Positions 8,529 through 17,482 are shown, counted from the first letter of the stretch. The stretch: 64,000 bases of DNA from Flavobacteriaceae bacterium (GCA_024640565.1 JAHEET010000002.1:124001-188000); one strand, 5' to 3'. The notes: generated by a model not told the origin, from the letters alone. Made by a program: numbers and translations.

Positions 8529-8767
8529 CATTGTTTTTATGGGGCGCGCATTTTAAATCGCTGCTTTTAGTAAAATAACAATGGTATCGTGAAATTGTTT
8601 TTACTTGAAACATGAGATAGCAAACTTCTTAAATACTGCTTATTTAGTGATTTTAATCTTTTGACAGTAGCGATGCCTTGGGCTGGTTTAAAACTCTTTT
8701 ATGCTAAGAAGACGTTAAAATTTAACGAAAATTAATGCTACATTCTATAATGCGTTTTTTTTTATGC

Positions 8768-8775
8768 TAAATTTG
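8768..8775 (+). promoter_or_regulatory. -7 element for the S9 peptidase gene
   Basis: TAAATTTG matches the Bacteroidota -7 element TAnnTTTG and lies 22 bases before the ATG at 8798. No clear TTTG is seen at the expected upstream distance. Confidence 0.5.
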
Positions 8776-8797
8776 ACTGTTTTCAAAATCTAAAATC

Positions 8798-10951
8798 ATG
8801 AAAAAATTAATCCTCCCTGTTCTTTTTGCTAGTACTATTTTAGTTTCTTGTAAGGAAGAAATAATAATAATAAAAACCAAAGTGAATTATCCGTTAACAA
8901 CAAAAAAAGCAGTTATAGACACCCTTTTTGGCACCGAAGTAGTTGACAATTATAGGTGGTTAGAAGATGACCGAAGTGAAGCAACTGAAACTTGGGTAAA
9001 GGCCGAAAATGAAGTTACTTTCGATTACTTAAGTAAAATCCCCTACCGGGCGCAACTAAAAACACGTTTGACGGAGTTGTGGAATTATGAAAAAGTAGGC
9101 ACCCCTTTTACCGAAGGAGGGTATACTTATTTTTATAAAAATGACGGTTTACAAAATCAAAATGTGATCTATCGAAAAAAAGACGGTGAAGAAACTATTT
9201 TTTTAGATCCAAATACTTTTTCGGAAGACGCAACAACCTCCTTGGGTTCATTAAGTTTCTCCAAAGATGGTAAAACAGTTGCCTATTCTATTTCAGAAGG
9301 AGGTTCTGATTGGCGTAAAATAATTGTTATGGATGCCGCATCTAAAACAATTAAAGAGGACACCTTGGTGGATGTAAAGTTTTCAGGAATTTCCTGGTAT
9401 AAAAACGAAGGGTTTTACTACTCAAGCTATGACAAACCAAAAGGAAGCGAATTGTCTGCAAAAACAGATCAACACAAATTGTATTACCATCAACTAGGAA
9501 CACCACAGAAAGATGATGTCGTTGTTTTTGGTGAAAAAGCGGTAGAAAAACATCGATATGTAGGAGGGTCTGTAACCGAAGACAATCGTTATTTGTTAAT
9601 TTCTGCGTCAACTTCTACCTCTGGCAACAAATTGTATATTAAAGATCTCACAGTTAAAAACAGTCCACTTATTCCAATAATCGACACTTTTGAAAGCGAT
9701 ACTTATGTGGCCCAAAACAGGAAAAGTAAATTGTACCTCGTTACCAATTTAAATGCTCCCAATAAGAAAGTTGTTACAGTGGATGCAAAAAATCCTTCGT
9801 CCGAGAACTGGAAAGATTTTATTCCAGAAACAGAGAATGTGTTGAGTTTAAATTCTGGCGCTGGATACTTCTTTGCAGAATACATGGTAGATGCTGTTTC
9901 AAAAGTGCTTCAATATGATTTTGATGGAAATTTAGTTCGAGAAGTAAAATTGCCTGGCGTAGGTTCATCTGGAGGATTTGGTGGAAAAAAAGATGCCAAA
10001 GAATTGTATTTTTCTTTTACAAACTACAATACTCCAAACTCCTCTTACAAATTCAATCCAAAAGACGGAACCTATACATCCTATTGGAAACCAGCCATCA
10101 ATTTTAATCCTGAAGATTATCAAAGCAGTCAGGTATTTTATACCTCAAAAGATGGTACCATAATACCCATGATCATAACCCATAAGAAAGGCGTGGAACT
10201 GAACGGAAAAAACCCAACGATTTTATATGGATATGGTGGTTTTAATATCAGTTTAACCCCTTCGTTTAGCATTGCCAATGCCGTTTGGATGGAACAAGGA
10301 GGGGTTTATGCCGTTCCAAGTTTACGAGGTGGCGGAGAATATGGTAAAAAGTGGCATAACGCTGGAACGCAAATGCAAAAGCAAAATGTATTTGACGATT
10401 TTATTGCAGCAGCTGAATACCTCATTGAAAAAAAGTATACCTCATCGGCATACTTAGCGATAAGAGGAGGTTCTAATGGAGGGCTTTTGGTAGGCGCAAC
10501 CATGACCCAAAGACCCAATTTAATGAAGGTAGCGCTCCCTGCAGTTGGCGTTTTAGACATGCTTCGATATCACACCTTTACAGCGGGTGCCGGTTGGGCA
10601 TATGATTATGGAACCGCTGAAGACAGTAAAGAAATGTTTGAATACTTAAAAGGCTACTCACCAGTGCACAATGTAAAAGAAGGGGTAGAATATCCGGCAA
10701 CGCTAGTAACTACGGGAGATCATGATGATCGAGTAGTACCGGCGCATAGTTTTAAGTTTGCTGCAGCACTACAAGACAAACAATCTGGAAGCAATCCAAC
10801 TTTAATTAGAATTGAAACCAATGCCGGACATGGTGCTGGAACCCCTGTTGCCAAGACAATTGAGCTGTATGCTGATATTTTTGGATTTACGCTTTTCAAT
10901 ATGGGTTTTGAGCAATTGCCAAATCCACCAAAAAGCAAGATCAAATCTTAG
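8798..10951 (+). CDS. prolyl oligopeptidase family S9A serine peptidase, lipoprotein
   Basis: A 717-residue S9A peptidase that cleaves peptides after proline. The N-terminus is a lipoprotein signal with lipobox LVSC (Cys18), so the enzyme is exported and membrane anchored, unlike cytosolic mammalian POP. An N-terminal beta-propeller (about 80-430) is followed by the alpha/beta-hydrolase domain. By family alignment the catalytic triad is Ser559 (in RGGSNGGLL), Asp643 (in GDHDDRVVP) and His678 (in AGHGAG). Length is normal for the family. It lies 59 bases upstream of an M13 metallopeptidase lipoprotein on the same strand, suggesting joint extracytoplasmic peptide degradation. Confidence 0.95.
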   Translation: MKKLILPVLFASTILVSCKEEIIIIKTKVNYPLTTKKAVIDTLFGTEVVDNYRWLEDDRSEATETWVKAENEVTFDYLSKIPYRAQLKTRLTELWNYEKVGTPFTEGGYTYFYKNDGLQNQNVIYRKKDGEETIFLDPNTFSEDATTSLGSLSFSKDGKTVAYSISEGGSDWRKIIVMDAASKTIKEDTLVDVKFSGISWYKNEGFYYSSYDKPKGSELSAKTDQHKLYYHQLGTPQKDDVVVFGEKAVEKHRYVGGSVTEDNRYLLISASTSTSGNKLYIKDLTVKNSPLIPIIDTFESDTYVAQNRKSKLYLVTNLNAPNKKVVTVDAKNPSSENWKDFIPETENVLSLNSGAGYFFAEYMVDAVSKVLQYDFDGNLVREVKLPGVGSSGGFGGKKDAKELYFSFTNYNTPNSSYKFNPKDGTYTSYWKPAINFNPEDYQSSQVFYTSKDGTIIPMIITHKKGVELNGKNPTILYGYGGFNISLTPSFSIANAVWMEQGGVYAVPSLRGGGEYGKKWHNAGTQMQKQNVFDDFIAAAEYLIEKKYTSSAYLAIRGGSNGGLLVGATMTQRPNLMKVALPAVGVLDMLRYHTFTAGAGWAYDYGTAEDSKEMFEYLKGYSPVHNVKEGVEYPATLVTTGDHDDRVVPAHSFKFAAALQDKQSGSNPTLIRIETNAGHGAGTPVAKTIELYADIFGFTLFNMGFEQLPNPPKSKIKS

Positions 10952-11010
10952 CCTTGTAACAATACAGTCAACAAATACACTAATAGTGAAACAACAAAAA
11001 ATTAGATACG

Positions 11011-13086
11011 ATGATAAAACCTAGAAAAACCCTGTTTTTTTCAGCAATCATTTCACTCGGAATCATTGCTTGCCAGCCAGAAAAATCGAACGAAAAAGTC
11101 GTGGGCATTGCGCTCGAAAACATGGACAATACAGTAAGACCAAACGATGATTTTTTTAGACATGTAAATGGCGCATGGATTGATAAAACTGAAATTCCAG
11201 ATGATCAAACTTCTTGGGGTGAATTTAATCAGCTTCGTAAAAAAACAGATGCAGACGTTTTAGAGATTTTAAACAAAGCAATTGAAGAACGTGATTTTCC
11301 AAAAGTTAAAGATGCTCAAGGAAATGTAATTGACTCCGATCAAGAAAAAGCGGTCAACTATTACGAGAGTATTATGGATACTGTTTCTAGAAACAAACAA
11401 GGAAAAGCTCCTTTAAAACCGTTTCTTTCAAAAGTAGACGCACTAATCACTAAAAAAGACATCCAAGAATACATTACAAATATGGCTCCCTACGGTGGTG
11501 GTGGTTTTTATGGTTTTGGTGTGTATAACGATTTGAAAAACAGCAGCCAATATGCTGGTTATTTAGGCGCTGGTGGATTGGGTTTGTCAAGGGATTATTA
11601 TGTAGATGACAAGGTAAAAAACAAGCTAGAAAAGTACCAAGAGTTTGTTGCTAAAATGCTTGAAGAATTTGGAGATGATGCTAAAACCGCAAAAAGGAAT
11701 GCCGCAACAATTGTTGCCTTTGAAAAAAGCTTGGCAGAACCGATGATGACCAAAGAACAACAAAGAGATACTCGTAATATGTACAACCCAATGACTGTTG
11801 CAGCACTGCAAAAGTTGGCGCCTTCAATAGATTGGAAAGCACATTTAACTGGAGTTGGTGTTACAGATTTAGACAGAGTAATTGTTACCGATCCTGGGTA
11901 CTTTACAGCTATGAGTGCAATTTTTGACAAGCGTTCTGTAAAAGATATAAAATTATTATTACGTTGGAATACAATTAATACTTCTTTAGGCTTGTTATCT
12001 ACAGACTTGGAAAAGGCAAATTGGGAATTCTATGCCAAAGAAATGCGTGGTGCTAAAAAACAACGAGCACGAGACGAGCGCGCTTTGGGTAATTTAAATG
12101 GTGCTATTGGAGAAGCCCTAGGGAAGTTATATGTGGATGCAAAATTTCCGCCAGAAGCAAAGAAGAAAGCTGAAGAAATGATTGATAACGTAATGTTAGG
12201 TTTCGAAAAAAGAATTGCCTCTTTAGCATGGATGAGTGATGAAACTAAAACGAAAGCGTTAGAAAAACTTCATAAATTAACCGTAAAAATTGCCTACCCA
12301 GATGTGTGGAAAGATTATTCTGAACTAGAAGTTAAAGGGCTAAAAGCAGGGGGTACTTATTTTGAAAATGCAATAAATGTCACCAAGTGGAATTACAATA
12401 AAAATATGGCAAAATTGGGACAGGAAGTTGATCGAACAGAGTGGGGAATGTCTCCACAAACTGTGAACGCTTACTTTAATCCTGTAAACAATGAAATTGT
12501 TTTTCCAGCAGCAATTTTACAACCGCCTTTTTACAATTACAAAGCAGATGAAGCTTTAAATTATGGGGGAATAGGAGCTGTTATTGGCCATGAAATCTCT
12601 CATAGTTTTGATGATCAAGGGGCTCGTTTTGATGGTGATGGAAACCTTAAAAACTGGTGGACAGCGTCTGATTCTGAAAAATTTAATGTGATTGGTAAAA
12701 AATTAGTAAAACAATACAGCGATATTATTGCAATAGACAGCATGCGCTTAAATGGTGAATATACCTTAGGTGAAAATATTGGAGATTTAGGAGGTGTGCA
12801 GGCAGCTTATGAGGGGTTACAAATCTTCTTACAAAAGAATGGAAGACCAAAAAATATTGATGGGTATACCCCAGAACAACGCTTCTTCCTTTCTTGGGGA
12901 ACTATTTGGAGAACTAAAATGCGTGATGAAGCTTTAAAAAACTTAATCATGACAAACACACATGCGCCAGGAATGTACAGAGCCTATATGCCTCTTAAAA
13001 ATGTAGATGCTTTTTATGATGCATTTGACGTTCAAGAAGGAGATAAAATGTATTTAAAGCCAGAGGATAGGGTTCGAATTTGGTAA
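11011..13086 (+). CDS. M13 family zinc metallopeptidase (neprilysin-like), lipoprotein
   Basis: A 691-residue M13 peptidase of the neprilysin/PepO type, cleaving small peptides with a zinc ion. A lipobox ends at Cys21 (GIIAC), so the protein is lipidated. Zinc ligands are His527 and His531 of HEISH and Glu588 of ENIGD, and the substrate-binding NAYFNP motif is near residue 487. The N-terminal M13_N domain covers about residues 45-430. It follows the S9A lipoprotein peptidase in the same direction and ends at a strong terminator at 13144-13170, so the pair forms a likely two-gene unit. Confidence 0.95.
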   Translation: MIKPRKTLFFSAIISLGIIACQPEKSNEKVVGIALENMDNTVRPNDDFFRHVNGAWIDKTEIPDDQTSWGEFNQLRKKTDADVLEILNKAIEERDFPKVKDAQGNVIDSDQEKAVNYYESIMDTVSRNKQGKAPLKPFLSKVDALITKKDIQEYITNMAPYGGGGFYGFGVYNDLKNSSQYAGYLGAGGLGLSRDYYVDDKVKNKLEKYQEFVAKMLEEFGDDAKTAKRNAATIVAFEKSLAEPMMTKEQQRDTRNMYNPMTVAALQKLAPSIDWKAHLTGVGVTDLDRVIVTDPGYFTAMSAIFDKRSVKDIKLLLRWNTINTSLGLLSTDLEKANWEFYAKEMRGAKKQRARDERALGNLNGAIGEALGKLYVDAKFPPEAKKKAEEMIDNVMLGFEKRIASLAWMSDETKTKALEKLHKLTVKIAYPDVWKDYSELEVKGLKAGGTYFENAINVTKWNYNKNMAKLGQEVDRTEWGMSPQTVNAYFNPVNNEIVFPAAILQPPFYNYKADEALNYGGIGAVIGHEISHSFDDQGARFDGDGNLKNWWTASDSEKFNVIGKKLVKQYSDIIAIDSMRLNGEYTLGENIGDLGGVQAAYEGLQIFLQKNGRPKNIDGYTPEQRFFLSWGTIWRTKMRDEALKNLIMTNTHAPGMYRAYMPLKNVDAFYDAFDVQEGDKMYLKPEDRVRIW

Positions 13087-13143
13087 AAGCAACGGTCTTT
13101 TCAGAAGGGTTGTACTTTAAAGAAATCACCTCATAAAAGTTAG

Positions 13144-13170
13144 AAACCGATGCATAAGCATCGGTTTTTT
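13144..13170 (+). terminator. intrinsic terminator after the M13 peptidase gene
   Basis: A 10-bp perfect stem, AAACCGATGC (13144-13153) with GCATCGGTTT (13158-13167), has an ATAA loop and a T-run at the 3' end. It is placed 60 bases after the stop codon. Confidence 0.85.
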
Positions 13171-13300
13171 ACTTTTAAACTAGAAGCGCTAAGAATTCGA
13201 ATTACGGGAAAGAGAAATCGCTTCACTTTTGCGCTTTGCATACAAATGAAAAGTATTATTTTTTATCGTTATCCCTCTCATTAGAAATCACAAGAAACCT

Positions 13301-13308
13301 TATTTTTG
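13301..13308 (+). promoter_or_regulatory. -7 element immediately before the ABC ATPase start
   Basis: TATTTTTG fits TAnnTTTG, but the ATG at 13313 follows only 4 bases later. If active, the transcript would start at or near the start codon (leaderless). Confidence 0.35.
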
Positions 13309-13312
13309 TGTC

Positions 13313-14242
13313 ATGCTACAAGTACAAAACATTTCTTTTGGGTATTCTACAAACAACATTGTCTTGGATGATTTTACGTTCTCACTACGTGAAGGAGAAC
13401 ATTTGTGTGTAATGGGAGAGAGCGGCTGTGGGAAATCGACACTGTTGAAAAGTGTTTATGGCTTACTGGATCTACAAAAAGGAACCATTTTTTGGAAAGA
13501 AAAACAAGTTTTTGGCCCTGAATTTCATCTGGTTCCAGGAATGGATTTCTTTAAATATGTAGCCCAGGACTTTGATTTAATGCCTTATATTTCTGTGTCA
13601 GAAAACATCAAGAAATTCTTGTCACGTTTTTACCCAGAAGAGAGTGAAAGACGCACCCAAGAGCTCTTAAAGGTTATTGAAATGACTGCTTTTGAGCATG
13701 TAATGGTAAAACACTTAAGTGGTGGGCAAAAACAACGTGTAGCCATTGCAAGGGCACTTGCAAAGGAACCTCAACTATTGTTGTTGGATGAGCCTTTTGG
13801 GCAAATAGATAATTTTAAAAAAAATAACTTACGTAGGAATTTATTCCATTATTTAAAGAAAAAAAAGATTGCTTGTATTGTTGCTACTCATGATAAAAAC
13901 GATGCGCTTTCTTTTGCAGACACATTACTTGTTATACACCAAAAAAAGATGGTGGCCTGTGCGGCACCAAAAGAAATTTATAAAAACCCCGCAACGAAAT
14001 ACATCGCTGCATTGTTTGATGATGTCAACGAAATCACAATCAACAATAGAACCCTTTTAGTATATCCACATCAGCTAAAAATTGGGCCAGAATCCGCATT
14101 AAAAGCAACCGTTTTAAGCTCCTACTTTAAAGGCCCTCACTGGTTAATTGAAGCTGAATTTGAAAGCCAGAACATCTTTTTTAACCATTTTGAAGAATTA
14201 GAGAAAAATAAAACCATCTCTCTTTCATTACAGAGTGCCTAG
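13313..14242 (+). CDS. ABC transporter ATP-binding protein (importer-type ATPase)
   Basis: A 309-residue ABC ATPase. Walker A is GESGCGKST (35-43), the signature LSGGQ (135-139) and Walker B LLLLDE (155-160). After the ATPase core (about 1-230) there is an extra C-terminal domain of about 75 residues that resembles the TOBE-type tail of PotA/FbpC-like importer ATPases. No permease or binding-protein gene is adjacent, so its membrane partner is encoded elsewhere. The gene stands alone between the M13 peptidase terminator and the convergent polyketide operon. Confidence 0.85.
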   Translation: MLQVQNISFGYSTNNIVLDDFTFSLREGEHLCVMGESGCGKSTLLKSVYGLLDLQKGTIFWKEKQVFGPEFHLVPGMDFFKYVAQDFDLMPYISVSENIKKFLSRFYPEESERRTQELLKVIEMTAFEHVMVKHLSGGQKQRVAIARALAKEPQLLLLDEPFGQIDNFKKNNLRRNLFHYLKKKKIACIVATHDKNDALSFADTLLVIHQKKMVACAAPKEIYKNPATKYIAALFDDVNEITINNRTLLVYPHQLKIGPESALKATVLSSYFKGPHWLIEAEFESQNIFFNHFEELEKNKTISLSLQSA

Positions 14243-14249
14243 GAATTTT

Positions 14250-14699
14250 TTAATCAATTTTTGTAATCCGAAAAGATTTCCCATTAAAAACAACAACCTC
14301 TTTCTCTTCTTTTCCTAACAACAATTTTCCAATGGGAGATGATAATGAAATTGCAAAAAAATTAATCCCGCGAACGGTTAACTTTCCTGCGGAAACAGCT
14401 AGAAAATAGTTGGCGCTATCTGTATGAATAACACTCCCCAAACGGGCTTTTTTAGAAGTATTTAAAAAATCTATCTTGGCCAATATTGTATTCATTTGAG
14501 AAACTCCTACGAGTTGCTGACCTGCCTTTTCCATTTCTAATTGCAACATCGCACGGCCTGTTTCATGCTTATCTCCCGCAGAACTTTTTGTTTCAGTCTG
14601 GAGCGCTTTTTGATTCTAAGAAAGAATGTCTTCAATCGTTTCTAAACGATCATTTACATAGGTCTTGCACAAATCATATAATTGTTCTTTAAGCTTCAT
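14250..14699 (-). pseudogene. GreA/GreB-family protein interrupted by an in-frame amber codon
   Basis: Read through one TAG at 14616-14618, this is a 149-residue protein of the GreA/GreB-like family. It has an N-terminal coiled coil (MKLKEQLYDLCKTYVNDRLE, then the stop, then NQKALQTETKSSAG), the conserved DKHETGRAML segment, and a C-terminal FKBP-like domain ending in SPIGKLLLGKEEKEVV. Both halves are in the same frame and both look conserved, so a single substitution explains the break. In flavobacteria this family is often mis-named 3-oxoacyl-ACP synthase because it sits by such genes, as here. The start overlaps the end of the phosphopantetheinyl transferase gene by 11 bases. A shortened product from the ATG at 14549 is possible; suppression or a sequencing error are alternatives. 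Confidence 0.75.
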
Positions 14700-15255
14700 T
14701 TTGTAGTGTAAAGACAAATGCGCCAAAATTTCCATGATGAGAAATTGAGCATGATTTTGTAAGTTGTTTTTCTTTAAAATAATACAACGGGGCACCAATA
14801 GAAGATTTTCTTTGGTAAATTGCTTCCGCCAAAATACCTGTCATTGTTTGAAGTTGTTGTTGTACGTTTTTATTGATTATTTTTGGAAGCCCTATCGCTG
14901 TATAAAAAGATTCTTGAGTGGTTGTTTGTTGAGCGATTGTATAACAGTAAAGCGCATTGTATTCTGTGGTGGTATAAAAAGTGTTTTCTTTAAAAACAAC
15001 AATTCCTTTTGTTTTTGAAACCATGCTACATTCAAATTTTTGAGGTGCAAAAAAACGTTTTTGATGTTGCTGAGTATAACATTTATAGGCCGCTTCTTTC
15101 ATGCTCCAAAACAACCATACTTGCACAAAAGAATTGGACGCATTTAAAATGCAGTCTCGTTCTTTTTTTGTGAATTGTTTTTCTAAAAACCCCCGGCGCT
15201 GCCAATTACTTTGAATTGCTGCTAGGCTTAAATCAACAATATCATTCCCAATCAT
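14689..15255 (-). CDS. 4'-phosphopantetheinyl transferase
   Basis: A protein of about 188 residues that transfers phosphopantetheine from CoA to a carrier-protein serine. It starts MIGNDIVDL, the first conserved motif, and carries the second motif WSMKEAAYKCY near residues 64-74, which supplies the Mg2+-binding Glu and catalytic Lys. I chose the ATG at 15255 because the protein then begins at the conserved motif and just after the ACP stop; a longer frame starts inside the ACP gene. Its target is very likely the ACP encoded immediately upstream. Confidence 0.9.
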   Translation of the reverse strand: MIGNDIVDLSLAAIQSNWQRRGFLEKQFTKKERDCILNASNSFVQVWLFWSMKEAAYKCYTQQHQKRFFAPQKFECSMVSKTKGIVVFKENTFYTTTEYNALYCYTIAQQTTTQESFYTAIGLPKIINKNVQQQLQTMTGILAEAIYQRKSSIGAPLYYFKEKQLTKSCSISHHGNFGAFVFTLQNEA

Positions 15256-15256
15256 A

Positions 15257-15505
15257 TTACCGCTTTTTTTCTTGAATAATGGCAACAACTGCTTTTACAG
15301 ATAACATTTTCTCCATAGAGTCATTGTCTATTTCGATGTTAAACTCATCCTCTACATCCAGAACAATATCTACTAAATTCGCAGAATTAATCTCTAAGTC
15401 GTTTATAAAATCAGTGTCTTCTGTAAGATTCGTGAAAGCTTCCTCATTTTGGACATAGGGCTTCACTAAAGTTGTTAAAATCTCAATTATTTCCTCTTTT
15501 TTCAT
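15257..15505 (-). CDS. acyl carrier protein of the polyketide cluster
   Basis: An 82-residue acidic acyl carrier protein that tethers growing acyl chains through phosphopantetheine. The attachment site is Ser41, in the context INSANLVDIV. The usual Asp before the Ser is Asn and the following Leu is Ala, so this is not a canonical fatty-acid AcpP but a specialised carrier. It is followed at once by the phosphopantetheinyl transferase gene. Upstream it is separated from the ketosynthase gene by a 700-base repeat/GIY-YIG module. Confidence 0.9.
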   Translation of the reverse strand: MKKEEIIEILTTLVKPYVQNEEAFTNLTEDTDFINDLEINSANLVDIVLDVEDEFNIEIDNDSMEKMLSVKAVVAIIQEKKR

Positions 15506-15520
15506 TCTATTCTATTTTTA

Positions 15521-15645
15521 CACTTCGACAAGCTCAGTGTGACATTAGGACGCTAAAAACACCTTGTTTGTCAAGACAAACTCAAACTACTACTTACTTC
15601 TAAAGTAACGCCTTGTTGCGAAGCAGCACTTATCGAAGCCTTATT
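15521..15645. repeat. palindromic repeat unit 1 (left of GIY-YIG gene)
   Basis: The unit opens with a 26-bp sequence (15521-15546, core CTTCGACAAGC at 15523-15533) that is identical at 15982-16007. It closes with TCGAAGCCTTATT (15633-15645), identical at 16199-16211. The closing part (ACTTATCGAAG, 15628-15638) is an imperfect inverted copy of the core. A separate hairpin GTTTGTC-AA-GACAAAC lies inside at 15566-15581. The layout is that of a REP/BIME-like or MITE-like element directly upstream of the ACP start. Confidence 0.7.
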
Positions 15646-15662
15646 ATTAACAAAAAACGAAT

Positions 15663-15971
15663 TTACATTCTTGAATCTTTATTCTCTGTGTAATTCTTAG
15701 AAAACTTGATCAAATCACTCCAATTTTCATCAATTAACGCTTGTTTTTTTCTTCTGGACCAGCCCTTTATTTTCTTTTCATATTGAATTGCGTCCCTTGA
15801 ATCTGAGCATTCTAAATACCATTTTAACTCTAGAGGTAATCTTGAGGAAGTATATGCCTTTTTATTTTTTCCTGTTTTATGTTCTAACAATCTTCGATCT
15901 AAATCATTTGTCATTCCTGTATAAAAAGAATGGTCTGAGCAAAGTAAAATATAAACATAGTAGCTTTTCAT
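15663..15971 (-). CDS. small GIY-YIG nuclease family protein
   Basis: A 102-residue stand-alone GIY-YIG domain (YhbQ/UPF0213 type). The GIY part is YVYIL (5-9) and the YIG part FYTG (16-19). The catalytic Arg is R26 or R27 in LDRRLLEHKTG, and the metal-binding Glu is E65 in YEKKIKGWSRRKK. All key residues are present, so it should be an active fold. It sits between two copies of a palindromic repeat unit inside an otherwise compact biosynthetic operon, which suggests that gene and repeats arrived together. Its target is unknown; repair-type and mobile-type roles are both possible. Confidence 0.9.
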   Translation of the reverse strand: MKSYYVYILLCSDHSFYTGMTNDLDRRLLEHKTGKNKKAYTSSRLPLELKWYLECSDSRDAIQYEKKIKGWSRRKKQALIDENWSDLIKFSKNYTENKDSRM

Positions 15972-15981
15972 TTTATTTTTT

Positions 15982-16211
15982 CACTTCGACAAGCTCAGTG
16001 TGACATTGTGCTTCAAAATTGAATTCCTTTTTACCTAAATCTCCTCTAAATCCCAAACTATAACAAAAGTTCCTAGTGTCATGCGCTGTGTGACCGTATA
16101 CTTCCAAATAGACTTCCGGTCTAATTAACTTCCTTTTCCCTAAGTCTCCTGTCAACACCAAGCTATAATAAAAGTTCCTAGTGTCAGGATGCGCTTGTCG
16201 AAGCCTTATTT
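15982..16211. repeat. palindromic repeat unit 2 (right of GIY-YIG gene)
   Basis: The unit is bounded by the core CTTCGACAAGC (15984-15994) and its exact inverted copy GCTTGTCGAAG (16193-16203), so it has terminal inverted repeats about 200 bases apart. The ends match those of unit 1. Inside are two tandem-like copies of a segment of about 52 bases (16035-16086 and 16140-16194) sharing AAAAGTTCCTAGTGTCA. The right end overlaps the ketosynthase stop codon. An open frame across it (15973-16161) translates repeat sequence and is not a gene. Confidence 0.7.
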
Positions 16212-17480
16212 TGAATATTCCTTAAAGATAACACAAGCATTTACATCTCCAAAACCGAAACTGGCTTTTGCAATAATTTTAATCTTTTTTTCAATTGTAT
16301 TTTGTAATACTTTTTCAGGAGCAATTAATTCAGAAATTTCTGGATGAATGTCTTCACAATTGATGTTTGGAAATACAAATTGTTCTTTTAGCTGGATTAC
16401 AGATGCTACCGACTCAATGGCTCCAGCTGCAGCCAAACAATGTCCCACCATGGATTTTAACGAGTTGATATACGGGAATTGTTTTTTTTTCCTTTGTAGC
16501 GCTTTTGTCCAGTTTTCAATTTCTAATGCGTCTTTAGAAGTTGCTGTTAAATGCCCGTTAATCACATCAATCTCATGGGAAGAAATCTGTGCATCTGCCA
16601 TAGCATTTATAATACATTTTTGTACCGCCTCTGAGTTCGGTGCCGTTAAAGTTCCGCCATTCCGTTGTCCGCCAGAATTGATATTTCCCCCTAAAACCTC
16701 TGCATAAATGGTCGCTTTTCGTTCCAAAGCACTCTCTAAAGACTCTAATACCAGAGCTCCAGCGCCACTTCCAGGGACAAATCCAGCTGCAGTTTCACTC
16801 ATCGGTCGAGAGCCCTTTTCTGGATTTTCATTGTGCTTGTAGCTCATTACGCGCATCGCATCAAACCCTCCCCAAGTGTATAAGCTGCTGTCACTAGAGC
16901 TGCCAACTAGCATTCGTTTTGCTTTTCCGTTTTTAATACGATCAAACCCCATTAATAAAGCCTCTGTCCCTGTGGTACACGCAGATGAATTTGTGGTAAC
17001 TTGATTTCCCAATCCTAAAATCCCTCCTAAGTAAGCTGAAATTCCACTGGCCATGGTTTGCACTACTGAAGTGCTTCCTAGACGCCTTACTTGTTGATCG
17101 TCAATTTTATATATCGCTTCTCGAAATTTTTCGACCCCAGAGGTTCCTGTTCCAAAAATTAAACCCGAATCGTAATCCAAATTCGAATTCTCACCTTCCT
17201 TAAAACCGGCGTCTTTCCATGCATCCATTCCTGCAATACACCCATATAAAATAGACGTACTATTAAATCCTCGCAATTGTAACGGAGACAAATAGGCTGC
17301 TTTTTTTTCTTCGGAAATAGTTGGAATTCCGCCAATACAGCATGAAAATCCTTTGTCTTTTAAAGACTGATGGAATGTAATTCCAGACATTCCTGTTTTT
17401 ATTGCTTTTGTAAAGTCAGCAATGCCAACACCGTTGGGTGCTACAACACCTAAACCTGTAATTACTACTCTATTTTTCAT
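16206..17480 (-). CDS. beta-ketoacyl-ACP synthase of the polyketide cluster
   Basis: A 424-residue KAS-II type condensing enzyme. The nucleophile is Cys168 (SSACTTG) and the two active-site histidines are His310 and His347 (VGHCLAAAG). The usual NAHGT segment around the first His reads NGHLTAT, a deviation also seen in specialised ketosynthases. The C-terminal GFGDVNACV motif is intact. It is encoded 2 bases after the dehydratase gene. With the ACP beyond the repeat module it could build the acyl starter that the type III polyketide synthase extends. No chain-length factor or ketoreductase is nearby, so reduction must be supplied elsewhere. Confidence 0.92.
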   Translation of the reverse strand: MKNRVVITGLGVVAPNGVGIADFTKAIKTGMSGITFHQSLKDKGFSCCIGGIPTISEEKKAAYLSPLQLRGFNSTSILYGCIAGMDAWKDAGFKEGENSNLDYDSGLIFGTGTSGVEKFREAIYKIDDQQVRRLGSTSVVQTMASGISAYLGGILGLGNQVTTNSSACTTGTEALLMGFDRIKNGKAKRMLVGSSSDSSLYTWGGFDAMRVMSYKHNENPEKGSRPMSETAAGFVPGSGAGALVLESLESALERKATIYAEVLGGNINSGGQRNGGTLTAPNSEAVQKCIINAMADAQISSHEIDVINGHLTATSKDALEIENWTKALQRKKKQFPYINSLKSMVGHCLAAAGAIESVASVIQLKEQFVFPNINCEDIHPEISELIAPEKVLQNTIEKKIKIIAKASFGFGDVNACVIFKEYSK

Positions 17481-17482
17481 TT

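Larger units (their letters stand above)
8450..8797. other. intergenic region between divergent trx and S9 peptidase genes
   Basis: This 348-base gene-free stretch holds the two divergent promoters listed separately (8499-8528 minus, 8768-8775 plus). Apart from these I see no open frame, long hairpin or repeat in it. Confidence 0.6.

Noticed and set aside
8450..8797. Possible RNA gene in the trx/S9 peptidase gap
   Set aside because: No long stem, no terminator and no open frame; the two divergent promoters account for the length.
15521..16007. Two identical 26-bp direct copies considered as a CRISPR array
   Set aside because: Only two copies about 460 bases apart with a gene in between, no regular spacers and no cas genes.
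15973..16161. Open frame of 62 codons on the minus strand next to the GIY-YIG gene
   Set aside because: It translates the palindromic repeat unit and its internal duplication; no start context and no family resemblance.
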